A stretch of DNA of 64,000 nt from the NCBI RefSeq assembly GCF_013294025.1, contig NZ_JABSNL010000003.1:231748-295747 (forward strand), read 5' to 3'. A program made the position numbers and the translations under genes. The notes beneath the pieces are model-generated. The model made no database searches. It was not told the origin of the DNA and was given only the letters and a program-made list of their open reading frames with translations. Positions 8,174 through 13,939 of the stretch are shown in pieces (within the stretch, counting starts at the first letter, position 1; the number at the start of each line of letters is the position of its first letter). The DNA is from Flavobacterium aeripolare (lineage in GTDB: Bacteria > Bacteroidota > Bacteroidia > Flavobacteriales > Flavobacteriaceae).

Positions 8174-8488
8174 ATGACAAAAGAAGAAGAAATTTTAAAA
8201 TTACGCGAGTTCCCACACCATTACTTATGGAATAAGAGACGCTCAGAGTGGACAGAAGCAGATTTATACAACTTAGAAAATGCTGACGAAAACTCGAGAA
8301 AGTGCAACGGTAAGAACGTTAATAATCAACAGCCAGTAATACAAATCCTCGATGGTGAGAAGATTCAGTTTGAAAGCTGCAGTGAAGCCTCTAGAAGAAC
8401 CGGTGTTTCTATTCAAGGAATTTACCGCGTGGTAAATGGACACCAAGCAACTGCAGGAGGATGCAAGTGGGAAAAGGCAAGTAACTAA
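8174..8488 (+). CDS. Stand-alone NUMOD1-like DNA-binding protein
   Basis: A 104-residue protein whose C-terminal 50 residues fit the NUMOD1 helix-turn-helix seen in homing endonucleases: PVIQILDGEKIQFESC, then SEASRRTGVSIQGIYRVV, then the glycine-rich end GGCKWEK. NUMOD modules normally bind DNA next to an HNH or GIY-YIG nuclease. No nuclease motif is present here or in the adjacent small genes. It may be a remnant of a homing nuclease or a phage DNA-binding protein. The N-terminal half (WNKRRSEWTEADLYNL) is unassigned. Confidence 0.65.
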   Translation: MTKEEEILKLREFPHHYLWNKRRSEWTEADLYNLENADENSRKCNGKNVNNQQPVIQILDGEKIQFESCSEASRRTGVSIQGIYRVVNGHQATAGGCKWEKASN

Positions 8489-8503
8489 TAAAGGCATAAG
8501 ACT

Positions 8504-8770
8504 ATGGAATTTCAAATCACACAAAACTTTGGAGAAATCACACCAGTAAAAACAATTAGAGAACGCGTTAAGGCATCGCAGGCTTTTAGAACCATAAACT
8601 CAGCGCAAAAAAATATAATTAATTCTAGTCAAAATATCAGAGCGATTAGAAAAGGTTTTCTCCGCTTGAAAACACTAGGCATTGTCGAGTGGGAAAAAGC
8701 ATTCAAAGGAAGTAATACTAATGCCGAAATCATTAGAGAATTATACATCAATAGTTTAATCATAAAATAA
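8504..8770 (+). CDS. Small phage protein, unknown
   Basis: An 88-residue basic, probably helical protein (SAQKNIINSSQNIRAIRKGF). It is spaced like its neighbours in the early operon. No recognisable family. Confidence 0.5.
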   Translation: MEFQITQNFGEITPVKTIRERVKASQAFRTINSAQKNIINSSQNIRAIRKGFLRLKTLGIVEWEKAFKGSNTNAEIIRELYINSLIIK

Positions 8771-8777
8771 AAACATC

Positions 8778-9242
8778 ATGAATAAATATTTATATAAAAA
8801 AATAGAACAAGGACATTCAGCATATTTTGAAAACATTTTCTTCATCTCAAATGAAATGTGTAAAGAAAGAAAGTCAGAAGGGTTAGAATATTTTGAAGAA
8901 TTAGAACCACGACAGATATGTGAAATTTTAGGTTGGCGCAACGAAGAGGATGTTCATTTATTAATAAATTCTGAAATAGAAGAAGGGAATGGACTTGTGG
9001 ATTTTCTATTTAGAAATGATTGCCTAGGTTTTTTGGCTAAGTGTAGTATCGCAGAAGCAGATTGCTTCAGGTTTAAAGAAGACGGTACTTTGAGTAGCTA
9101 TCGAATATCGGGAGGTATTACAACCGAGTTCTGGGTCTATGCGGAGTCAATTGGAGAACTGACTGAAAAACTTGTTAAAAAATCGGACGCAATGTTTAAC
9201 GAGATGATGGAAGAAGAGAGAATTTTACAAAAAAACCTATAA
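8778..9242 (+). CDS. Phage protein, unknown
   Basis: A 154-residue acidic protein. The C-terminal segment (YAESIGELTEKLVKKSDAMF) looks helical; a middle part (CFRFKEDGTLSSYRISGG) looks like beta strands. No family recognised. It lies 7 nt after the preceding gene and 9 nt before the zinc-ribbon gene. Confidence 0.6.
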   Translation: MNKYLYKKIEQGHSAYFENIFFISNEMCKERKSEGLEYFEELEPRQICEILGWRNEEDVHLLINSEIEEGNGLVDFLFRNDCLGFLAKCSIAEADCFRFKEDGTLSSYRISGGITTEFWVYAESIGELTEKLVKKSDAMFNEMMEEERILQKNL

Positions 9243-9251
9243 ATAAGCATC

Positions 9252-9443
9252 ATGCCGAAAAGAAAATATACTCGAATGAAAGAGCAACCCAAAGGATATG
9301 AATGCTGCAACAAAAAGTGCAAGTGGCAAGGTCAAATTGCAGACCAAGTCCCTGTGGAAGTAGTGAATGGTTTCTTTGACCACGCCTGCCCAAAATGTGG
9401 CAAATTTGAATTCTACGGATTAATTGAAAACCCTATAAAATAA
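9252..9443 (+). CDS. Small zinc-ribbon phage protein
   Basis: A 63-residue protein with two cysteine knuckles: YECCNKKCKW (about residues 17-26) and HACPKCGKF (about 44-52). This is a zinc-ribbon-like arrangement. The N-terminus is very basic (MPKRKYTRMKEQ). It may bind nucleic acid or another protein; the specific role is unknown. Confidence 0.6.
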   Translation: MPKRKYTRMKEQPKGYECCNKKCKWQGQIADQVPVEVVNGFFDHACPKCGKFEFYGLIENPIK

Positions 9444-9450
9444 AAACATC

Positions 9451-9828
9451 ATGGCCATACAAAAATTCACAGTTGAAGTAGTTAGAACAGACGAATACGA
9501 AATCACAATTGACGATAGCATTTACACCGAAGATTACTTAGAGCAGTGGTCAGAAAGTTTCTTTGAAACTGAAGAGGGCAACCGCCAAGAAGATTTTGCT
9601 AAACATATTGCATTAGGTATTTCATTAGCAGGAAAAGCACAAAGTTTAGAAGGCTTTGGTTTTGTAAAACAAGCTTTTAAGCCAGTAGATGAAAATGATA
9701 TTGAACCGCAGTACGGTTATAATCGAAAGCAAATTACAGAGCAAGAATACACTCCAGGAATACAGGTTAAAATTTTAGAGTATAACGATGGTCACGAGGT
9801 AGAAATATTTGAAACACAAAAGGTATGA
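9451..9828 (+). CDS. Acidic phage protein, unknown
   Basis: A 125-residue, strongly acidic protein (EYEITIDDSIYTEDYLEQW; YNDGHEVEIFE). No domain is recognised. Its TGA overlaps the ATG of the next small gene, which indicates translational coupling. Confidence 0.6.
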   Translation: MAIQKFTVEVVRTDEYEITIDDSIYTEDYLEQWSESFFETEEGNRQEDFAKHIALGISLAGKAQSLEGFGFVKQAFKPVDENDIEPQYGYNRKQITEQEYTPGIQVKILEYNDGHEVEIFETQKV

Positions 9829-9986
9829 GTAAGATGAAATTTGAAATCAGCAATTCATTTGATAAAGAAGATTTAAAGAAAGCCCTATTTGTTGGATTTA
9901 TACTCGGTTTTTCTTTTTCAGTTTTAAGTTTAATGGTATTGCTGCTCATAGATGGAGCAGCAATACAAATACAAGCCATAAGATGA
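9825..9986 (+). CDS. Small single-span membrane protein
   Basis: A 53-residue frame linked by ATGA overlaps to the genes on both sides, which is strong support for translation despite its size. The first 20 residues are polar and charged (MSKMKFEISNSFDKEDLKKA). A hydrophobic helix follows at about residues 21-42 (LFVGFILGFSFSV, LSLMVLLL), then a short tail. It is probably an inner-membrane protein of the early region; function unknown. Confidence 0.6.
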   Translation: MSKMKFEISNSFDKEDLKKALFVGFILGFSFSVLSLMVLLLIDGAAIQIQAIR

Positions 9987-10225
9987 AAGTAAAAATAAAA
10001 TACTCCTTGTTTGACGATACCATTGCCAAGCAATTAAAAGCACAAAAAATAACGTTCTCAAAGCTAGAAGTTAAAACCATTCAAGAACATGCTTTTCACG
10101 CTATGAGTTTGAACTTTCATAAACTAATAAGTGACAGCCAGCGCGACACTATTATTGCAAAAATTCATTTGAGACTGGAGCAACACTTAACCGTGATAAG
10201 CGGAGAGATTAATTTTAAAGCATAA
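9983..10225 (+). CDS. Small phage protein, unknown
   Basis: An 80-residue basic protein whose ATG overlaps the stop of the membrane protein before it. Predicted mostly helical with several histidines (IQEHAFHAMSLNFHKLISDS). No family recognised. It is the last gene of the tightly packed early operon before the cassette-like region. Confidence 0.55.
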   Translation: MKVKIKYSLFDDTIAKQLKAQKITFSKLEVKTIQEHAFHAMSLNFHKLISDSQRDTIIAKIHLRLEQHLTVISGEINFKA

Positions 10226-10294
10226 ATCATGGAAACTTTAACAGCATTGTAGAACATTTTTCTGCAGCCTAATAATAAAATCAAATGACCAACA

Positions 10295-10310
10295 CTAATG
10301 CCGGTCAGTT
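10295..10310. repeat. Left copy of a cassette-flanking direct repeat
   Basis: CTAATGCCGGTCAGTT is repeated as TTAATGCGGTCAGTT at 10936-10950, with one base change and one base missing. The two copies bracket the gene at 10333-10893 together with its 3' hairpin, as expected for a unit inserted by recombination at a short core site. Confidence 0.55.
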
Positions 10311-10332
10311 ATCAACCAAATAATACTTTAAA

Positions 10333-10893
10333 ATGGCAAAAGTAATCACGTTTTCGAGAACCTTTCAAAAAGGGCACCCCAGAGAAGGAGAAAAAACCAA
10401 TTTCGTGGAGAAGTTTTGGAACTCCTTTAATTTCGAATTAGAAAAGAATGAAGAGTTAATTCACACACAGGATTTGTTTGATCTGTGGGATTTAAACCCA
10501 GGTCTTAAATTTGGATTTGTACTATCTGATTTTTTAAAAACTGTAGATAACCAAGTTAGGATCACCACTAAAAAAAACCATACTATACGATCAGGAAATC
10601 GTTTTAAAAAAGGTGATTTTTTTAGTCCTAGAGTTTGGAGTGGAAAGCCTTACAATTCAAAACAAATCATTATTAATGAAGACACACTAATTACAGACGT
10701 GTATGATTTCGAAATATTAGAGAATAGTAAAATATACATTAACCAGGTATGGATCGCTTCTTTTGGAAGTGAAAACTGCTCGATCATAGCAGAAAACGAT
10801 GGATTGGATTCCGTTGATTTTCAAAATTGGTTTTCAAAATTACCATTCAAAGGCCAGATAATTTGCTGGAACAAAAAAGTTAAATATTGCTGA
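10333..10893 (+). CDS. ASCH/PUA-like protein in a cassette-like unit
   Basis: A 186-residue protein. The central part (KNHTIRSGNRFKKGDFFSPR, then VWSGKPYNSKQIII) resembles ASCH/PUA-type RNA-binding barrels, which carry a similar HTIR...R-x-K-x-GD pattern. N-terminal residues such as FSRTFQKGHPREGE may be part of the same fold. ASCH proteins are thought to bind RNA or modified nucleotides; no target can be read here. The gene is flanked by a short direct repeat and followed by a 37-nt hairpin repeat shared with 11685-11721, so it may be a mobile single-gene cassette. Confidence 0.6.
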   Translation: MAKVITFSRTFQKGHPREGEKTNFVEKFWNSFNFELEKNEELIHTQDLFDLWDLNPGLKFGFVLSDFLKTVDNQVRITTKKNHTIRSGNRFKKGDFFSPRVWSGKPYNSKQIIINEDTLITDVYDFEILENSKIYINQVWIASFGSENCSIIAENDGLDSVDFQNWFSKLPFKGQIICWNKKVKYC

Positions 10894-10894
10894 T

Positions 10895-10931
10895 TGTCAG
10901 CTAGTCGAAGTCTTTTCGATTTTGACTAGCG
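10895..10931. repeat. attC-like hairpin repeat, copy 1
   Basis: A 37-nt unit starting TGTCAGCTAGTCG and ending TTTTGACTAGCG, identical at 36 of 37 positions to 11685-11721. Arms GCTAGTC / GACTAGC are perfectly complementary. It begins one base after the stop codon at 10893. The outer AAC/GTT boxes that define integron attC sites are degenerate in this copy. Confidence 0.6.
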
Positions 10932-10988
10932 AAAATTAATGCGGTCAGTTCTAACAACAAAATGAATAACAACTAATAAGTAAAAATT

Positions 10989-11324
10989 ATGTCGAAAGTA
11001 GATTTAGATTTTCAAAAATGGTTCTATAATTATTTTAACAAGGACAAAATATCAGTTGCGGCATTTAATCATGAAGAGCTATTCAATAATTTTCAAAATA
11101 TAGCTAAAAATGCCTATTTAACAGAGTGGTTTAGAGAGATCCACAACTTACATTCTTATGTAGAACGATATGATGACGGAGAGTTTGATTATTATATTAC
11201 TGGGAGTTTATTCAAAGAAGTTACAGATTTTAATGACGGCCCCTTTAAAACTTTCATAGAAGCTCAAAATAAATCAATTGTGATGATGCATTCAATTATT
11301 TCTAACCAAAAACCAACTATGTAA
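10989..11324 (+). CDS. Cassette-borne protein, unknown
   Basis: A 111-residue protein rich in aromatic residues (FQKWFYNYFNKDKISVAAFN; EIHNLHSYVERYDDGEFDYY). No family is recognised. It lies between two attC-like elements, with the second starting just before its stop codon, the layout of an integron gene cassette. Its transcription signals are not evident. Confidence 0.55.
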   Translation: MSKVDLDFQKWFYNYFNKDKISVAAFNHEELFNNFQNIAKNAYLTEWFREIHNLHSYVERYDDGEFDYYITGSLFKEVTDFNDGPFKTFIEAQNKSIVMMHSIISNQKPTM

Positions 11325-11448
11325 CGGCTGCGGCTTGAAGTTGTGGCAAATTTCGTAACCGAGATTTTTCGGATAAGACGAATGCCTTGCGAAACGGAAT
11401 TACGAACTTAAAACAAAAATTGCCATTGATTATAACCGCTGTTATGCG
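11318..11448. repeat. Long attC-like inverted-repeat element
   Basis: A roughly 130-nt imperfect palindrome. The outer boxes are TAAC (11322-11325) and GTTATGCG (11441-11448). Next come GCGGcTT against AACCGC, with an extra unpaired base on the left arm. Further in, GGCAAATTT pairs with AAAATTGCC. This pattern of AAC/GTT boxes, unequal spacers and a bulged arm is what long integron attC sites look like. The element separates two unrelated small genes. Confidence 0.55.
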
Positions 11449-11473
11449 TTCGGCTTTTTTAACACCTAAAAAA

Positions 11474-11683
11474 ATGAAATCAAAAATTACAAAACACTAC
11501 GCAGATTTAAAAGGAAGAGATGGCTACGGAAAATTTCTTATCAGAATTCAAACAGATTTCAGTCAATTTACTTTAGAAACAAGTAACGGTTATGCTTATA
11601 TCGATATTGATAAATCCGCCTTAAAAGAAATTAGAGATTTTATTACGGAACTTCTTGAAGACTCCAACCAAGCTGACGCATAA
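11474..11683 (+). CDS. Small cassette-borne protein, unknown
   Basis: A 69-residue protein; the ATG at 11474 (MKSKITKHYADLKGRDGYGK) is preferred over an in-frame ATG at 11387, which would translate through the attC-like element. Alternating beta-type sequence (KFLIRIQTDFSQFTLETSNG) is followed by a helix (IREFI-like, KEIRDFITELLED). Unknown function. The cassette that carries it has complementary ends: GTTATGCGT upstream and ACGCATAAC overlapping its stop codon. Confidence 0.55.
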   Translation: MKSKITKHYADLKGRDGYGKFLIRIQTDFSQFTLETSNGYAYIDIDKSALKEIRDFITELLEDSNQADA

Positions 11684-11731
11684 CTGTCAGCTAGCCGAAG
11701 TCTTTTCGATTTTGACTAGCGCAAGTTAGTC
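11676..11731. repeat. attC-like element with hairpin copy 2
   Basis: ACGCATAAC (11676-11684), spacer TGTCA, arm GCTAGCC, a 16-nt loop region, arm GACTAGC, spacer GCAA, and GTTAGTC (11725-11731). The size of about 55 nt and the R''-L''-L'-R' order are those of a short integron attC site. Its inner 37 nt repeat 10895-10931. Confidence 0.6.
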
Positions 11732-11872
11732 CCTAGCCTTAACCGCAATTATATTGTATTTTAGATTCTGCAAATAAACAACCACTAAACTATCGCCTAT
11801 GAGAATAACAAAATCAAAAAACAAAATATAAGCGAGCAATGCATAAAGAATGTCATTCGGTACAATCGCTAT

Positions 11873-11911
11873 AAAGCAATCAGGGAACAATAGTAACTGA
11901 TTGCTTTTTTT
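11873..11911 (+). terminator. Terminator after the cassette region
   Basis: An 11-bp perfect stem AAAGCAATCAG (11873-11883) / CTGATTGCTTT (11897-11907) with seven T. It probably ends early-region transcription. Confidence 0.8.
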
Positions 11912-11913
11912 AT

Positions 11914-11946
11914 GCGCTCTAGTGTGCCACCAGGACTGTAATTAAA
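11914..11946. repeat. Diverged 33-bp direct repeat, copy 1
   Basis: It matches 12314-12346 at 26 of 33 positions, exactly 400 bp apart, with the core CACCAGGA...GTAATTAAA fully kept. On the minus strand both copies would encode the peptide FNY-x-PG, which suggests remnants of one duplicated coding segment. Confidence 0.5.
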
Positions 11947-12034
11947 ACCGCTTATTTTAGGCGGTTTTATCATTTATAATAGTGGCTGTAGTGAAACAGT
12001 GCAGTAGTCGAAGTATTGAATCCAAGAACAAAAA

Positions 12035-12063
12035 AAAACCCTACTATCATTTAGTAGGGTTTT
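12035..12063. terminator. Terminator overlapping the 3' end of the minus-strand gene
   Basis: A 12-bp stem AAAACCCTACTA (12035-12046) / TAGTAGGGTTTT (12052-12063), with an A-run before it and a T-run after it, so it can work in both directions. The TGA stop of the minus-strand gene falls in the loop. Confidence 0.75.
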
Positions 12064-12235
12064 TTAGGTTTCCGTTAATATCGTATTTATTGCAAGCATC
12101 AGTCACAGCTTGCTGGAAGGCTTCATATTCTTCAAAGGTAATCTCATCTACTAAGAACAGTTCTATCGCTTCCTGCAGCTTCTCCTTTGCTTCTTCTATT
12201 TCGGGAATCTTGTCAAAATAATTGGAGTTTTTCAT
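12047..12235 (-). CDS. Small acidic minus-strand protein, unknown
   Basis: A 62-residue acidic, probably all-helical protein (IPEIEEAKEKLQEAIELFL; VDEITFEEYEAFQQAV). The ATG at 12235 is chosen because a perfect -7 box lies 18 bp upstream. The frame is open to 12385, but the extra residues overlap that promoter. It is one of only three minus-strand genes in the prophage and has its own promoter and terminator. It is therefore an independent unit that may be expressed in the lysogen. No family recognised. Confidence 0.6.
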   Translation of the reverse strand: MKNSNYFDKIPEIEEAKEKLQEAIELFLVDEITFEEYEAFQQAVTDACNKYDINGNLKNPTK

Positions 12236-12252
12236 ATCATATTGCTTTTTCG

Positions 12253-12260
12253 CAAAATTA
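12253..12260 (-). promoter_or_regulatory. -7 box of the minus-strand gene
   Basis: Read on the minus strand this is TAATTTTG, a perfect TAnnTTTG match, 18 bp from the ATG at 12235. Confidence 0.55.
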
Positions 12261-12313
12261 CACGATGCCTTTATTATTGTTGCATATGTCGCTGCTCTAA
12301 ATTGTAACAATCC

Positions 12314-12346
12314 GCACTCTACTTCGACACCAGGATGGTAATTAAA
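12314..12346. repeat. Diverged 33-bp direct repeat, copy 2
   Basis: Partner of 11914-11946 (26 of 33 identical, 400 bp apart). It lies upstream of the minus-strand gene, in its extended frame. Confidence 0.5.
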
Positions 12347-12460
12347 TACTCGCATAGCACAGCGGTTTCTTTGCATTACACGCAATATTGATCCGTCTCG
12401 AACCTGTAATTATTAGCACGTTAGATTGGTTCCTTTTTTGGCCGCTCTACAATGTCGACG

Positions 12461-12520
12461 CTAATAAGGCTTAATGTGGAGACGTGGAGACGTGGAGCCT
12501 TAATCCCGAAGGGATTAGCG
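12461..12520. other. Structured element with competing stems
   Basis: GCTAAT and AAGGCT on the left can pair with AGCCTT and ATTAGC on the right, enclosing tandem GTGGAGAC copies. However, the right ATTA can instead pair locally in TAATCCCgaaGGGATTA. Two mutually exclusive folds are therefore possible within 60 nt. Transcription of this stretch is not shown. Confidence 0.4.
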
Positions 12521-12635
12521 CAGAACGAACCCAAACAAAAAACTAAGTTTCTAGATTTTTTCATTTTCCCCCCGTACCCCCCAATTAAAAAAAGTATTGG
12601 AAAAGTAAGAAGTTGAAAAACTCAAGCAGAAAAGA

Positions 12636-12823
12636 GTTCCACAGTTCCACAGTTCCACAATTTTTTTATAATCATATATATTATAGTAGTTTAGATACTA
12701 TTTACATTGTTTTTATTTTGTGGAACTTGTGGAACTCTTTTTTATAGTTCCTACAAATTTCATATAGTTCCACAAACAATTACATTGTAAGTGATTGATT
12801 TTCAATGTGTGGAACTGTGGAAC
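12636..12823. repeat. Cluster of GTTCCACA / TGTGGAAC boxes
   Basis: Exact copies in forward orientation lie at 12636, 12644 and 12652 (a perfect 8-bp tandem) and 12767. Reverse copies lie at 12719, 12728, 12808 and 12816. One near copy (GTTCCTACA) is at 12747. The opposed groups can form long hairpins. The last inverted pair ends about 33 bp before the -7 box at 12856, the usual distance for an activator or repressor site. Confidence 0.75.
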
Positions 12824-12855
12824 TAAAAAGTTAAAAAAATGTCTATTAATCTATG

Positions 12856-12863
12856 TATATTTG
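12856..12863 (+). promoter_or_regulatory. Promoter -7 box before the late region
   Basis: TATATTTG is a perfect match to TAnnTTTG, 35 bp before the ATG at 12898. No -33 TTG is seen at the right spacing. This fits a promoter that depends on a protein bound at the upstream TGTGGAAC pair. Confidence 0.6.
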
Positions 12864-12897
12864 TTTGTGAAAATAACCTCCATAAAAAATATTGCGT

Positions 12898-13332
12898 ATG
12901 TCTGATCATTCCTCTGTAGTAATTAAGTTTCCAGTTAAGCCTCATGTGTATAAATATTTGCAAAATAAAGTGGGTGAAGCCCTGGTTGCAAACAAGTCTG
13001 ATTTCTTTGGTTCGATGGTGTTAGACATCTTGACAAAAAAACCTTGCGACTTGCAATCAGTGTCTGGTGATTTGTTCTTTCCAGTCGAAGTTTCCTTGCG
13101 CTACATGGAGAGAGGCGGTATTTACATTGATTCTAAAATCATTAGAAAATTCAATATGCGTATCGATGATGTATTTAGAGAAGAGATGAGAACATACGTA
13201 GGATTGAATTATAAGGCAAACCATATCCCCAAAGAAACCTCCTTGAAACAATTTTTATTTAATTACAATATGAGTGAAGACGACATCAAATTTGAAACTT
13301 TGCTCAAAGATTTACGCAGAAACCTAAAATAA
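12898..13332 (+). CDS. Phage protein, unknown
   Basis: A 144-residue protein; the ATG at 12898 is used rather than an upstream TTG at 12892. The N-terminus (SSVVIKFPVKPHVYKYLQNK) and the later RMERGG-like part (SLRYMERGGIYIDSKIIRKF) suggest an alpha/beta protein, possibly DNA-binding. No family is certain. It is the first gene behind the repeat cluster and promoter, so it might be a late-gene regulator. That is inference from position only. Confidence 0.6.
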   Translation: MSDHSSVVIKFPVKPHVYKYLQNKVGEALVANKSDFFGSMVLDILTKKPCDLQSVSGDLFFPVEVSLRYMERGGIYIDSKIIRKFNMRIDDVFREEMRTYVGLNYKANHIPKETSLKQFLFNYNMSEDDIKFETLLKDLRRNLK

Positions 13333-13364
13333 CTGCAAGTGGACAAAATAAAATGAGCCGAATT

Positions 13365-13375
13365 TGTCCTCTTAC
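13365..13375 (+). promoter_or_regulatory. Late box copy 1 (TGTCC-type)
   Basis: TGTCCTCTTAC, 51 bp upstream of the ATG at 13416. It is one of six related boxes ahead of late genes (others at 13870, 21374, 23784, 26458 and 35374). Here it also forms the right arm of a GGACAAA / TTTGTCC inverted repeat. Confidence 0.45.
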
Positions 13376-13415
13376 TATTTACTGTTTTCTATATTAATTC
13401 ATTTACCTATATATT

Positions 13416-13865
13416 ATGATCGATGCAACTTTTACTGATAATTATAAAAATGTAACAAAGGTTACAATACTAGATGCAAAAAAGGTTTTTTATCCTTTAA
13501 ACTACGTACTGCAAAAACGAAATATTATTTATGATGATGATCTGGCCATCGAGGTGTCATTGCTCCCAGAGAATATCAAGTACCCATCATCAAGCAAAAT
13601 AACAGATGCGGGATTAATTAGAGCATACAAGATCACATTTGATATAAATGGTCAGTCACCAGAGCATGAAGCCAAATTAGAATCGTATCAAAATAAAAAA
13701 GTGATCATTGTTTTGCATTACACTGGAGGCAGGATGATTTTTGGTTGTAATGAGATGCCGCTAGATTATTCATTTGATGATGAAAACACCGCTGATCCGC
13801 AATCTTATAGTGGATTTTCTATCACATGCAGTGGAAATTCCTATTATTTAAAGGTTTCCCTTTAA
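13416..13865 (+). CDS. Probable virion-associated protein, unknown
   Basis: A 149-residue protein with a beta-rich pattern (KVTILDAKKVFYPLNYVLQK; ISVEV-type strands; GRMIFGCNEMPLDYSFDD). It is first in the late run, ahead of the protease and capsid genes and preceded by a late box. Similar proteins occur in Bacteroidota prophages without a firm role. A structural role is inferred from position. Confidence 0.55.
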   Translation: MIDATFTDNYKNVTKVTILDAKKVFYPLNYVLQKRNIIYDDDLAIEVSLLPENIKYPSSSKITDAGLIRAYKITFDINGQSPEHEAKLESYQNKKVIIVLHYTGGRMIFGCNEMPLDYSFDDENTADPQSYSGFSITCSGNSYYLKVSL

Positions 13866-13869
13866 TCAC

Positions 13870-13880
13870 TGTCCTTTTTA
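13870..13880 (+). promoter_or_regulatory. Late box copy 2 (TGTCCTTTTTA)
   Basis: An exact TGTCCTTTTTA, 60 bp upstream of the protease ATG at 13940. It is followed by the inverted repeat TGATATCGT / ACGATATCA (13887-13931). Confidence 0.45.
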
Positions 13881-13886
13881 AAAGCG

Positions 13887-13931
13887 TGATATCGTAGTAA
13901 AATTGTACCATCAATAATACTAACGATATCA
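13887..13931. repeat. Inverted repeat in the protease leader
   Basis: Perfect 9-bp arms TGATATCGT (13887-13895) and ACGATATCA (13923-13931), extended by AGTA / TACT with one bulged base. It ends 8 bp before the protease ATG, so an RNA hairpin here could modulate translation, or the DNA could be an operator. Confidence 0.5.
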
Positions 13932-13939
13932 TGTAAACA

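Larger units (their letters stand above)
11732..12046. other. Non-coding stretch with two hairpins and a repeat
   Basis: No gene is supported. It contains a strong terminator (11873-11911), a second hairpin AAAACCGC/GCGGTTTT (11944-11968), and the first copy of a 33-bp diverged repeat (11914-11946) whose second copy is at 12314-12346. This looks like a patch of gene remnants and transcription stops after the cassette region. Confidence 0.5.
12521..12897. other. Non-coding control region ahead of the late genes
   Basis: No gene is supported between the minus-strand gene and 12898. The stretch contains a C-run near 12566-12581, the eight-copy GTTCCACA/TGTGGAAC cluster and a -7 box at 12856-12863. 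It is very AT-rich at 12660-12720. It is the best candidate for a late-gene control region or a phage replication origin. Confidence 0.6.

Noticed and set aside
8174..8488. Calling this gene an HNH homing endonuclease
   Set aside because: No HNH or GIY-YIG catalytic motif is present; only the NUMOD1-like part is visible.
11982..12221. A plus-strand frame of 79 codons at 12.0 kb
   Set aside because: It lies opposite the minus-strand gene at 12047-12235, which has a promoter box and terminator. The plus frame has a Ser-rich, low-complexity look typical of a shadow.
12600..12830. A CRISPR array at the repeat cluster
   Set aside because: The repeats are 8 bp, occur in both orientations and have irregular spacing, with no spacers of constant length and no cas genes.
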